DNA of 47,814 nucleotides from contig LAQC01000026.1 of assembly GCA_000981645.1 (NCBI GenBank), positions 37,391 through 85,204 of the forward strand, read 5' to 3'. The notes beneath the pieces were generated by a model. It did no database searches and had not been told where the DNA came from. It saw only the letters and a list, made by a program, of their open reading frames with translations. Shown in pieces: positions 32,823-40,965 of this stretch. Position 1 is the first letter of the stretch. Every line of letters starts with the position of its first letter. This DNA is from Cryomorphaceae bacterium ASP10-05a. Lineage in GTDB: Bacteria; Bacteroidota; Bacteroidia; Flavobacteriales_D; Sanyastnellaceae. The position numbers were made by a program, and so were the translations under genes.

Positions 32823-34268
32823 CTACCAATTAGGGCATGCAACTCCACCTTTTTTTCTTTTGGAAGAACGCTTTAATTTGTCTTTACAGTACCATGGTCT
32901 GAACATGGTGTATTTAAAACTAAAATAGAAGTCTGCTCCATACGTCCTGCCTCCTCCAATTAAACCACCTAGATTATCCGTACCAAAGATTACTGAATAA
33001 ATTCTTATAGCGGCTCCTACTCTTAGCTTTTGATAATTTTGAATGGTTAGCGGCAGAGCTACTTCTACCTGTCTCATCTCGTATCTAGGGGTAATAGAAA
33101 ACGTACTGTTTCTTTTTACGCCTAATTTTCTTTTTCTAGAAAATCCATGGACTAAAGTAGAGTTGGCATAAAATCCTTTACCGAAGTTATAATCAAACTG
33201 GGCACTTAATGCTGTAGGCAGAGCCATTCGGTAACTGCTGTTTTCGGAATCATTAGACAAACGCAAAAGCTCTTCATTTATCAATGCATCTATCTCAGCT
33301 AAGCCCTCTGGGTCAGCGCCACCATAACCTTCCCAAACTACAGAATCTTCGATGCTAAACTCTCTATAAAAGCCGTTCTTCATCCTTACTCCTCCTAGAT
33401 CTAAAAGACTTAACCCAAACTTGTACTGATAGTCTTTTAGCTTGCACTGACCTACCGCATGAGGCAGATAACGCTGTGCACTCTTCTTCATTTTCTTATA
33501 ATTAAACCCTAGGTCTAAACCGAGTCCAGATCCATTTCCTGTAATACCAGAAGCTCCTTCCTGATCAGATGATATATTCGGAAGACCATATTCTCCTGCG
33601 AACTCAAACGAGTTTAGCACAGAATCATTTTGTACTTGATAATTCCACTTTTGTACATTTAATCCCGCGCCAGCCAATCCATTTAAATACTTTAAGTTTC
33701 CTCCTATGGTGTACATATCACGACCGCTTTGGCTTATTATATATGAAAAATTAGCTCCATATTCCAACCAAGACAGGGAGCCTAGATTTGCATTGGTAGT
33801 GGTGTATTCATTGCCCAATTGATCTTCGAAATCAAAGCCATTCGCAGCATGATTAGCTAAGTGAGCAGGAACTCCATTTACAGAGGCTACACTTCTTAGA
33901 TTCATAAATAGACCCCCACCAAATTTCCCGTAAGAAACACTTAAACTTGGCCCATGAATCTGAACATCTACATAAGCCGAAAATGGAGCTCCGCCTAGGT
34001 CATATAGTGGCTCTGTTTCATTTCCTGCTGCTCCTTCTCTGGAGATAGCTAATAAGTTGTTATTAAAATAAGCATAGTCATTTAGAACATAAGTAGAAGC
34101 ACCTATAATATTGAAATCTATAAATGCTTTAGAATCTGCAGAGCTCGAAGGGTTCAAAAAAATCGTATTCGTGGGCGAATAATTACTATTCGCTATTCCC
34201 ATATTTTCCTGAGAATGAAGCACAAAGCATTGCAACGCTAACACGAGTAAAAAACCTATGCGTCTCAC
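32823..34268 (-). CDS. DUF5723 family outer-membrane protein
   Basis: This 481-residue protein has a signal peptide (to about residue 20, FVLHSQ) and the opening ENMGIANSNYSPTNTIFLNP. That opening is typical of DUF5723, a Bacteroidota family of predicted outer-membrane beta-barrels. Many alternating-hydrophobicity strands follow, and the C-terminus is basic and Cys-containing. Function is unknown. It begins with GTG (34268), whose GTGA overlaps the stop of the upstream FKBP gene, making it the last gene of a four-gene coupled operon (nrnA, GldI-like, FKBP, DUF5723). The association with periplasmic isomerases suggests an envelope or T9SS-related role, by inference. Confidence 0.82.
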   Translation of the reverse strand: MRRIGFLLVLALQCFVLHSQENMGIANSNYSPTNTIFLNPSSSADSKAFIDFNIIGASTYVLNDYAYFNNNLLAISREGAAGNETEPLYDLGGAPFSAYVDVQIHGPSLSVSYGKFGGGLFMNLRSVASVNGVPAHLANHAANGFDFEDQLGNEYTTTNANLGSLSWLEYGANFSYIISQSGRDMYTIGGNLKYLNGLAGAGLNVQKWNYQVQNDSVLNSFEFAGEYGLPNISSDQEGASGITGNGSGLGLDLGFNYKKMKKSAQRYLPHAVGQCKLKDYQYKFGLSLLDLGGVRMKNGFYREFSIEDSVVWEGYGGADPEGLAEIDALINEELLRLSNDSENSSYRMALPTALSAQFDYNFGKGFYANSTLVHGFSRKRKLGVKRNSTFSITPRYEMRQVEVALPLTIQNYQKLRVGAAIRIYSVIFGTDNLGGLIGGGRTYGADFYFSFKYTMFRPWYCKDKLKRSSKRKKGGVACPNW

Positions 34269-35131
34269 GGTTGAATTTTAATTATTTCTACGACCTTAAC
34301 ATCTGCCAAAATAGGCGTGTGAGGTGGAACAGTGCCATCACTAGAACCGTCTTCGCCAAACCCTAAATAGGATGGGATGATAATTCTACACGTTTCTCCT
34401 TCATTCATTTCTTTAAGAATGGACTGAATCCCTATAATCACCTGGTTAGGAGATGAAAGATTCAAATACAGAGGCTCTTCCGCAGTGATCCTATCGAAGA
34501 CAGCCCCATTTAAAAAACTACAAGTATATGCTATAGCTAAATCATCTGAAGAAAGAACCTTTTCAGACGTGTTTTCTAAGGTTTTCACATAGCACAAATC
34601 ACCTTTTCGGGTTAACCTACTGGTTAATCCTTCCCTTAGTATGTACTCTTCTATCAGCTCCATTTCTATGGCTAACCCTTTTCTTACTTGTGTTTCTCTG
34701 AAAGCCATATAATCGTCCTTACTCATGACTAGATTACAACCTATGTTTAAGGATACTTTTTGGGTGTCGGTGAGGATTACTCCTTCATTTATAAATTGAT
34801 CTAAAATGCTGTTTTTAATCGCAGAATATCTGACTATATATTCTATGCTATCGCCTCCCACTAATTTGGATATATCACTGCTTAGTGCTTTACTCCCAAA
34901 CATACTCGCATCAAAATCAGACAAAAACAAATGGCTCTTTTCTTTTAAGGCTTCACCTTTACTCACTGTTTTAGTGCTAAAGTTTATGTCTAAATAGGAA
35001 GCCTCTCCGACAGATTTATCTCCTTCACCAAACACCAGAAGCTTTTTACTAATACCCTTAGAGACATGGGTGTATTCGGAAGAGTTACATGCCGCTAATA
35101 AAATCAATATGAAAAACCCTAAAAATCTCAT
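34265..35131 (-). CDS. FKBP-type peptidyl-prolyl isomerase lipoprotein
   Basis: This 288-residue protein has a lipoprotein signal (FFILILLAAC, lipobox LAAC with Cys15). The C-terminal FKBP domain (about 190-288) has FDRITAEEPLYLNLSSPNQV, GIQSILKEMNEGETCRIIIP and YLGFGEDGSS ... PPHTPILADVKVVEI. The N-terminal half is a divergent FKBP-like region without clear catalytic residues. It should assist proline isomerisation of exported proteins at the periplasmic face or outer membrane. It overlaps the genes on both sides by 4 nt, so all are translationally coupled. Confidence 0.86.
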   Translation of the reverse strand: MRFLGFFILILLAACNSSEYTHVSKGISKKLLVFGEGDKSVGEASYLDINFSTKTVSKGEALKEKSHLFLSDFDASMFGSKALSSDISKLVGGDSIEYIVRYSAIKNSILDQFINEGVILTDTQKVSLNIGCNLVMSKDDYMAFRETQVRKGLAIEMELIEEYILREGLTSRLTRKGDLCYVKTLENTSEKVLSSDDLAIAYTCSFLNGAVFDRITAEEPLYLNLSSPNQVIIGIQSILKEMNEGETCRIIIPSYLGFGEDGSSDGTVPPHTPILADVKVVEIIKIQP

Positions 35132-35640
35132 CTTAAAATTTTAACATCAAAAACTAAAGTAGTGTATGCTGGTATCTTATAATCATCTCCAGCTAAGCCA
35201 TAAGCTAAATGTGGTGGAAGTACAGCCAATGCTCTTTCTCCCTTTCTCATGTTTTTAACCAATTCATGCAGCCCAGATTCTGCATGAGAAAAGTCTACAT
35301 CCAAATCCATTACTCCTGATTTTTCACTTGAGTAAAGCGTGTCTTCAGCTAAATCTGTAATTACGTACTCCAGAAAAATTCTCTCTCCAGACTGAATGAG
35401 TTCTCCTGCTGCTTTTTCATGAATGGTGTATCTCAAACCTGATCCTGTCTGAACCATTTCTAGTTCTTTTTTTTCTAGAAAATTAGCTATAACTATCGAG
35501 TCATTTTTGATCATGGCTTTCTGCTGCTGTATGAGCAGTTCTTCCATGTTTATTTTGGCTGGAGCATCCTTAAATTTATCTTGAATATCATCCTTACAAC
35601 CAAACATTAACACCACTGCTATGACTAATAAAATTCTCAT
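35128..35640 (-). CDS. GldI-like FKBP-type peptidyl-prolyl isomerase lipoprotein
   Basis: This 170-residue lipoprotein (VVLMFGC, lipobox Cys15) has a linker helix (about 30-65) followed by an FKBP domain (about 65-170; QTGSGLRYTIHEKAAGELIQ, LVKNMRKGERALAVLPPHLA, YGLAGDDYKIPAYTTLVFDV). Size and layout match GldI, a lipoprotein isomerase required for gliding motility in Flavobacterium johnsoniae. Whether this organism glides is unknown, so I do not assign the symbol. It sits between nrnA (1-nt TAATG overlap) and the second FKBP gene (4-nt overlap). Confidence 0.84.
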   Translation of the reverse strand: MRILLVIAVVLMFGCKDDIQDKFKDAPAKINMEELLIQQQKAMIKNDSIVIANFLEKKELEMVQTGSGLRYTIHEKAAGELIQSGERIFLEYVITDLAEDTLYSSEKSGVMDLDVDFSHAESGLHELVKNMRKGERALAVLPPHLAYGLAGDDYKIPAYTTLVFDVKILR

Positions 35641-36653
35641 TAATAATTTAATTCAGCAGTATACTTTTTTATAGTTTCTTTTACCTTACTCACCGCTTCA
35701 TTAAATGAAATGAAGCATGCTCCACCGGCAGCATTTTTATGCCCACCTCCACTAAAATGTTCTCTAGCGAATGCGTTTACATCAAATTCGCCCTTACTTC
35801 TAAACGACATCTTTACGATGTTATTTCCTTCTTTTATCAATACAGCCATGTTTACGCCAGCCAATGAAAGAGCATAATTCACAAGTCCATCTGTATCACC
35901 CGGCTTATAATTAAAGCCATCTAACTCTTTTCTAGAAAGACTTATTACAGCTGCTTTACAGCCGTCTATTAGCTCTAGTTTATTACTCAGGGAATGACCG
36001 AGTAATCGAAGTTTACTTATTTCATTGGTATCGAAAGTTTGCTGATGAACATGGGCATGATTAAAGCCTGTTCTTTTCATGGCAGCTATAATCTCATGTG
36101 TTTCGGCTGTTACTGAGGGAAATCTAAATGAACCACTATCCGTCATTATACCCGTGTAGATTCCTTGGCAGATCTCTTCTGTTATCCAGTCTAAATTTTC
36201 TTCTATAGCGTGGCAAAACTGAAAAATCATTTGCCCCGTACTGCATGCTGTTACATCACTAAAATTTACCGTAAACTCATCTGGCTGTTGATGATGATCT
36301 ATTAATATAAAATCAGCTTTCGCTTTCTCTAAGACTTCTTTTACATCTCCTGTTCTGTGAAGAGCGTTATAATCCAGGGCAAATATTAAATCTGCCTCTT
36401 CGATTAAACTAGTAGCCTTAATCTCTTCTCCTTCGAAAATGAAAATATCTTCAGCTCCAGGAAGCCAATTAAAAAAGCTCGGAAACGAGTTAGGTAAAAT
36501 GGCCGAAACGTTTTTTCCACTGTTTTTTAAATAATGATATAATGCTAAAGCAGACCCTACAGCATCTCCGTCTGGATTTTTATGTGCTGTAACCACAATG
36601 TTTGTGGCATTATTTATGAGTGATTTAGCTTTGGTAATGTTAACTTTGTCCAT
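35640..36653 (-). CDS. nrnA: DHH/DHHA1 phosphoesterase, bifunctional oligoribonuclease / pAp phosphatase
   Basis: This 337-residue protein has DHH motifs THxNPDGDAxGS (VTAHKNPDGDAVGSALAL, about 21-38), FALDYN and LIDHHQQP, then a C-terminal DHHA1 domain with FSGGGHKNAAGG. These match NrnA, which degrades 2-5-mer RNAs and dephosphorylates 3'-phosphoadenosine 5'-phosphate using Mn2+. It is first in the coupled minus-strand operon with two FKBP lipoproteins and the DUF5723 gene. A TACCTTTG -7 element lies 17 nt upstream in the short divergent gap with the DUF6702 gene. Confidence 0.93.
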   Translation of the reverse strand: MDKVNITKAKSLINNATNIVVTAHKNPDGDAVGSALALYHYLKNSGKNVSAILPNSFPSFFNWLPGAEDIFIFEGEEIKATSLIEEADLIFALDYNALHRTGDVKEVLEKAKADFILIDHHQQPDEFTVNFSDVTACSTGQMIFQFCHAIEENLDWITEEICQGIYTGIMTDSGSFRFPSVTAETHEIIAAMKRTGFNHAHVHQQTFDTNEISKLRLLGHSLSNKLELIDGCKAAVISLSRKELDGFNYKPGDTDGLVNYALSLAGVNMAVLIKEGNNIVKMSFRSKGEFDVNAFAREHFSGGGHKNAAGGACFISFNEAVSKVKETIKKYTAELNY

Positions 36654-36670
36654 AGTTGATTATTGCTACG

Positions 36671-36678
36671 CAAAGGTA
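36671..36678 (-). promoter_or_regulatory. TAnnTTTG -7 element for the nrnA operon
   Basis: TACCTTTG on the minus strand is an exact consensus match 17 nt before the nrnA start, in the 37-nt gap between divergent genes. Confidence 0.5.
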
Positions 36679-36690
36679 AACCTAATACAT

Positions 36691-37215
36691 ATGATTTTTC
36701 TTACTTGTTCACTTATTTTTAGTCTCTTAACCTCTACGGGAGTAGCTACTGAAAGCGCTGATTTTCATAAATATTACTTCACTAAAATGACCATGGGAAG
36801 AAATTTCGAGGAGAATTCTTTAGAGGTTCAGTTTAGGTTCTTTTCAGATGATTTAGAAAAGGTGCTAGGAGAAGGAGATTCATTTCATGTGAGATTGGGA
36901 GATGACAGGGAGGCGGACAATGCTGATGAACTCATCTTCGATTATTTATTCGAACATGTGAGCATCTCTGGTGAAGGCTGGAATGAAGTGCAAGTAAACT
37001 ACATAGGGAAAGATGTGGATAATGAAATTACGCTGGTTTATATTGAATACACCGGAATCTCTAAATGGAGTGAGGTTACTATCTCGAATTCGATTATGCT
37101 CGATTTATTCGAAGGCCAATCAAACGACATCTCCTTAATTCGAGGAAAAAAGCTAGAAACAAAAGGTACGCGCTCAGGAAAACTTACTTGTAATTTCAAC
37201 CTATCTAATGACTAA
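36691..37215 (+). CDS. DUF6702 family exported protein
   Basis: I use ATG 36691 (174 residues), which gives a signal peptide (IFLTCSLIFSLLTSTGVA); a much longer upstream reading would overlap nrnA on the other strand. The mature part starts with the HKYYFTKMTMGRN motif and continues VQFRFFSDDLEKVLGEGDSF, the pattern I associate with DUF6702, a small Bacteroidota family often found beside peptidase or biosynthetic genes; function unknown. The last 8 nt overlap the start of nth, so the two are coupled. Confidence 0.78.
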   Translation: MIFLTCSLIFSLLTSTGVATESADFHKYYFTKMTMGRNFEENSLEVQFRFFSDDLEKVLGEGDSFHVRLGDDREADNADELIFDYLFEHVSISGEGWNEVQVNYIGKDVDNEITLVYIEYTGISKWSEVTISNSIMLDLFEGQSNDISLIRGKKLETKGTRSGKLTCNFNLSND

Positions 37216-37840
37216 AGCAGAGAAAGTTCAATATGTGATGGTGGAGCTTGAGAGACTCTATCCTGAGGTGCCCGTTCCTCTAGATCACAAAGATCCTTAC
37301 ACACTTCTTATAGCTGTTTTATTAAGTGCTCAATGTACTGATAAGCGGGTGAATAAAATAACACCTCTCCTGTTCGCGAAGGCGGATAATCCTTACGATA
37401 TGATTAAGATGACTCAGGAAGAGATAAAGGCAATCGTTCGTCCGTGTGGACTATCTCCGATGAAGAGCAAAGGGATCTTTGGCTTAAGTCATATTCTTAT
37501 AGATAAATATAACGGAGAGGTTCCTGCTTCGTTTGAAGCACTGGAAGAACTGCCTGCAGTAGGACATAAAACGGCTAGCGTTGTGATGGCTCAAGCGTTC
37601 GGTATTCCTGCATTTCCTGTAGACACGCACATTCATAGACTGATGTATCGGTGGAATTTGACCACTGGTAAAAACGTAGTGCAAACAGAAAAAGATGCCA
37701 AAAGATTATTCCCGAGAGAGTTATGGAACAAGCTACATCTTCAAATTATATTTTACGGAAGAGAATACTCCCCTGCTCGAGCTTTTTCCTTGGAGAAAGA
37801 CTTCATTACAGCTGAGATTGGAAGGAAGAACCTTTCCTAA
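37208..37840 (+). CDS. nth: Endonuclease III-like DNA glycosylase without [4Fe-4S] cysteines
   Basis: This 210-residue HhH-GPD glycosylase has the hairpin LPAVGHKTASVV with catalytic Lys121 and the motif VDTHIHRL with Asp139. These residues excise oxidised pyrimidines and nick abasic sites. The C-terminal region that in Escherichia coli carries C-x6-C-x2-C-x5-C reads YGREYSPARAFSLEKDFI then TAEIGRK, with no cysteines; the only two Cys (43 and 80) are elsewhere. The protein is otherwise complete, so this is loss of the cluster rather than truncation. I recall similar Ser-Pro-Ala-Arg forms in other Flavobacteriia. It is coupled to the DUF6702 gene by an 8-nt overlap. Confidence 0.92.
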   Translation: MTKAEKVQYVMVELERLYPEVPVPLDHKDPYTLLIAVLLSAQCTDKRVNKITPLLFAKADNPYDMIKMTQEEIKAIVRPCGLSPMKSKGIFGLSHILIDKYNGEVPASFEALEELPAVGHKTASVVMAQAFGIPAFPVDTHIHRLMYRWNLTTGKNVVQTEKDAKRLFPRELWNKLHLQIIFYGREYSPARAFSLEKDFITAEIGRKNLS

Positions 37841-37969
37841 TACTCGGTTCTGATTAATTGCACTGTTTATTCGACTTTTTTTTCAAGCACTGTCTAACAT
37901 AAAGCCGCTAAATCAAACTCCATCATCTCTAAATGAGACCATGAATAGAGGTTTATGAAATTTAACCTT

Positions 37970-37977
37970 TACTTTTA
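37970..37977 (+). promoter_or_regulatory. Near-consensus -7 element for the secreted cyclophilin gene
   Basis: TACTTTTA differs from TAnnTTTG only in the last base and ends 5 nt before the ATG at 37983, the same spacing seen for other genes here. Confidence 0.35.
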
Positions 37978-37982
37978 GCTTC

Positions 37983-38792
37983 ATGAAAAATACGTTTCTA
38001 TTCGCTTTTTCTCTGCTTACACTTTCTGTTATTTCTGCCCAAACAGAAATTACGTTTTACACTTCCGAGGGAGATTTTGTGTTAGAGTTAGAAGATGAAT
38101 TAGCCCCTATCACGGCAGGAAATTTTCTTTCTCTAGTAAACGAGGAATATTATGACGGAATTATTTTTCATAGAATAATAGATGATTTTGTAATTCAAGG
38201 AGGAGACCCTACAGGAACTGGAGCCGGTGGACCTGGTTACACTATAGAAGATGAGTTCAGTACTGAATTAAGCAATACTCTTTGGACTATTTCTATGGCT
38301 AACTCCGGACCAAACAGTGGCGGAAGTCAGTTTTTTATTAACATGAGCAATAATTCTTTTCTAGATTTTGACGAAGCTCCTTTGACTTCTATGCATCCTG
38401 TTTTCGGAAGGTTTACAAGTGGCTACATGGTAATACAAACTATAGAAAATGTACCTGTAGACTCTTCTGACAGACCGCTGACAGACGTAGTTATGGATAG
38501 CCTTAGAGTGACACAAAATGGGCCCTTGAACATCTTAGACTTCTCAGATAAAGGACTGAACATAAATGTGTATCCAAACCCTTCGCAAGGCAGCCTATTT
38601 ATAAATTCACAAGATGAATTAAGTACTGAATTAACCTTAGAGGTTTACTCCATTCTAGGAAAAAAAGTACTGAGTTATGATCTCAATTCCACGTTAAACT
38701 TAATAGACGTGAGCTCCTTACCCGCAGGACATTATTCACTTAGAATCTATAAAGGTGATGCCGTCTTTATTAAAAAATTAATAATAGATTAA
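37983..38792 (+). CDS. Secreted cyclophilin-type peptidyl-prolyl isomerase with type A T9SS sorting domain
   Basis: This 269-residue protein has a signal peptide to about residue 19 (LSVISAQ). The cyclophilin domain (about 21-180) includes NFLSLVNEEYYDGIIFHRII, DFVIQGGDPTGTGAGGPGY, SGGSQFFINM and HPVFGRFTSGY. The catalytic Arg is in FHRI and the Phe/Gln of SQFFI are kept. A C-terminal T9SS type A domain (about 193-269) has VYPNPSQGSLFI, VYSILGKKVLSYDL and GHYSLRIYKGDAVFIKKLII. It should be exported through T9SS to the cell surface or medium, unlike most cyclophilins, which stay in the cytoplasm or periplasm. Confidence 0.9.
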   Translation: MKNTFLFAFSLLTLSVISAQTEITFYTSEGDFVLELEDELAPITAGNFLSLVNEEYYDGIIFHRIIDDFVIQGGDPTGTGAGGPGYTIEDEFSTELSNTLWTISMANSGPNSGGSQFFINMSNNSFLDFDEAPLTSMHPVFGRFTSGYMVIQTIENVPVDSSDRPLTDVVMDSLRVTQNGPLNILDFSDKGLNINVYPNPSQGSLFINSQDELSTELTLEVYSILGKKVLSYDLNSTLNLIDVSSLPAGHYSLRIYKGDAVFIKKLIID

Positions 38793-38848
38793 GAAAAATA
38801 TAGACACCCCGGCTATGAGTTAGTTACAAAACCTACGGCTGTAATAAT

Positions 38849-40033
38849 CTATTTCGAAACGGGCTTGTTCCTACCTAATCTTTCATGTGCTGACGCGAAT
38901 TGACCTCCCACTATGGCTGCGAAAGTCGAAATCTCCAATGCCAGTGCAAATCCAGCTATCATTTCTGCAAATCGTTTTACTTTTCCTGTTCCAGCACACC
39001 CCATTAAATTTAGAGCTTCACTCTGAGCAGCTAAATGCGTCCCCCCTCCAACTGTTCCAACCACCAGCGTAGGAAGGTGAAGACATAAGTACAATCCACC
39101 TTTTGTTTTATCTACGGTCAATACTCCTACACTCGATTCATGGATACAAGCCAAATCCTGGCCTGTAGCCGCAAACACTCCTGCCACAACATTAGCTACG
39201 TTTAAATTATGACCTATCATACCATCCAATCTACTGATGGTAGCAGAGGCATTAAAACTAGTCATAAACGCTTCTGATGTGGTACGTAGCAACTGATTAA
39301 TCTCTTCTTCCTTTAGTTCGCATTCTGCTATTACATGCGTACCTCTTCCCTGATTAATATTATAATGAGATATTTTCTTATCTGACGAACCGTTTCCTTC
39401 TATTAAGACATTTTTCAGAGGATTTCCGATTACTTTACGATAATAATCTTCTAGCCATTTAATAGTCTTATCTGTACTATTAGTAGTCATATTCTGACCC
39501 GAAGCATCACCTGTTTCGTAAATAAACTTTACATGCACACTTTTCCCAGAAACCTGTGGCTCTAATTTTATAAGCTTTCCATAATTAGAATGGGAGTCAG
39601 CCTGAGTTTTCACCAGCTGAAAGTTATCCTTCATCCATTCATTGAATATAAGCCCATCCTTTAATGAATCAAACAGAAACAGTGGACTTCTAACCATACG
39701 CTGATGAAGAATATGTGTATTCACTCCACCACATCTACTAATCACTTTAGCACCTCTATTCATACTGGCCAGTAAAGCTCCTTCTAGCGTAGCAATAGGC
39801 GCATACCTAAAATCAGTATCCCCTCCCGCAAATAGCAGAGGACCAGCCAAACCCACCGGAATCTCTACACTACCAATGTGAGATTCTATATTATTCACCA
39901 AAGACTCGGCAGGGATTTCTGACTTGGAAATATGAGCAAGAGAAAATCCAGCTTCATTTAAAAACTGAACTCTATCTTTCTTTGTGGACTCCTTAACTAA
40001 GCCCCTTCCAGGTACATTTGGGTAATCGATCAT
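38849..40033 (-). CDS. Hydroxymethylglutaryl-CoA reductase, class I-like
   Basis: This 394-residue protein has HMG-CoA reductase motifs in order: IGSVEIPVGLAGPL (53-66), catalytic Glu84 in ATLEGALLAS, GDASGQNM (175-182), Lys in SSDKK (219/220), Asp293 in TGQDLACI, VGTVGGGTH (325-333) and C-terminal His383 in SAHERLGRN. The GTVGGGT and DASGQNM elements favour class I (NADPH) enzymes. It reduces HMG-CoA to mevalonate, pointing to isoprenoid synthesis by the mevalonate route, which is common in Flavobacteriia. No other mevalonate gene is adjacent. It converges with the secreted cyclophilin gene; upstream lies the gene-poor region with the (GA)n repeat. Confidence 0.94.
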   Translation of the reverse strand: MIDYPNVPGRGLVKESTKKDRVQFLNEAGFSLAHISKSEIPAESLVNNIESHIGSVEIPVGLAGPLLFAGGDTDFRYAPIATLEGALLASMNRGAKVISRCGGVNTHILHQRMVRSPLFLFDSLKDGLIFNEWMKDNFQLVKTQADSHSNYGKLIKLEPQVSGKSVHVKFIYETGDASGQNMTTNSTDKTIKWLEDYYRKVIGNPLKNVLIEGNGSSDKKISHYNINQGRGTHVIAECELKEEEINQLLRTTSEAFMTSFNASATISRLDGMIGHNLNVANVVAGVFAATGQDLACIHESSVGVLTVDKTKGGLYLCLHLPTLVVGTVGGGTHLAAQSEALNLMGCAGTGKVKRFAEMIAGFALALEISTFAAIVGGQFASAHERLGRNKPVSK

Positions 40034-40512
<479 letters not shown>

Positions 40513-40707
40513 ATGCCCGGAACAGAAAGAAAAAACATAGACTTAGGATTAGAAGTAGAAGTAGTACAGAAACACCACCAGCGTTCAGGCGAATTAACCA
40601 AAGGGCACGTAATGAAAATACTTACCAAATCTCCCAAACATCCGCATGGAATTAAAGTGATGATAGATACTGGAGTAGTGGGGAGAGTCAAGAATATTTT
40701 AGAGTGA
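40513..40707 (+). CDS. ywbE: YwbE family protein
   Basis: This 64-residue protein matches the YwbE (DUF2196) pattern: DLGLEVEVVQKHHQRSGELT, then GHVMKILTKSPKHPHGIKV and GVVGRVKNIL. The family adopts a small beta fold and has no defined function. Full length for the family (about 65 residues). A good Shine-Dalgarno is not visible. Confidence 0.88.
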   Translation: MPGTERKNIDLGLEVEVVQKHHQRSGELTKGHVMKILTKSPKHPHGIKVMIDTGVVGRVKNILE

Positions 40708-40793
40708 GCACCTTTTATATCCGTTTTACAAGCTAGGTTTTTTCTCATACCCTTATCCTACTCACACAATGCTACTCTATAAAATATCAACTT

Positions 40794-40801
40794 TACTTTT
40801 G
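40794..40801 (+). promoter_or_regulatory. TAnnTTTG -7 element before the 24-residue ORF
   Basis: TACTTTTG matches the consensus exactly, 18 nt before the ATG at 40820, which supports transcription of this short segment. Confidence 0.45.
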
Positions 40802-40819
40802 CGAGAAATAACAAAAACT

Positions 40820-40894
40820 ATGAGAACACTACCACTTCTAATCCTATTGGCCCTTGTACTACTCAAATCTAAATGCTCCTCATTATTCAATTAG
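40820..40894 (+). CDS. Possible small secreted or membrane peptide (24 residues)
   Basis: The ORF encodes MRTLPLLILLALVLLKSKCS plus four residues. It is a positively charged start, a 14-residue hydrophobic run and a Cys, resembling a bare signal or lipoprotein leader although the lipobox (LKSKC) is not standard. A perfect -7 element and A-rich leader precede it. It could be a small membrane peptide, a leader, or the remnant of a lipoprotein gene. Confidence 0.35.
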   Translation: MRTLPLLILLALVLLKSKCSSLFN

Positions 40895-40939
40895 ACTATT
40901 TAAAGAACGTACCGAAATCAATTCATGATACTTCACAGT

Positions 40940-40947
40940 TAAATTTG
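40940..40947 (+). promoter_or_regulatory. TAnnTTTG -7 element before the SDR gene
   Basis: TAAATTTG is an exact match, 18 nt before the ATG at 40966, the same spacing as for the 24-residue ORF just upstream. Confidence 0.5.
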
Positions 40948-40965
40948 TTTACTTAAATTAAAGGC

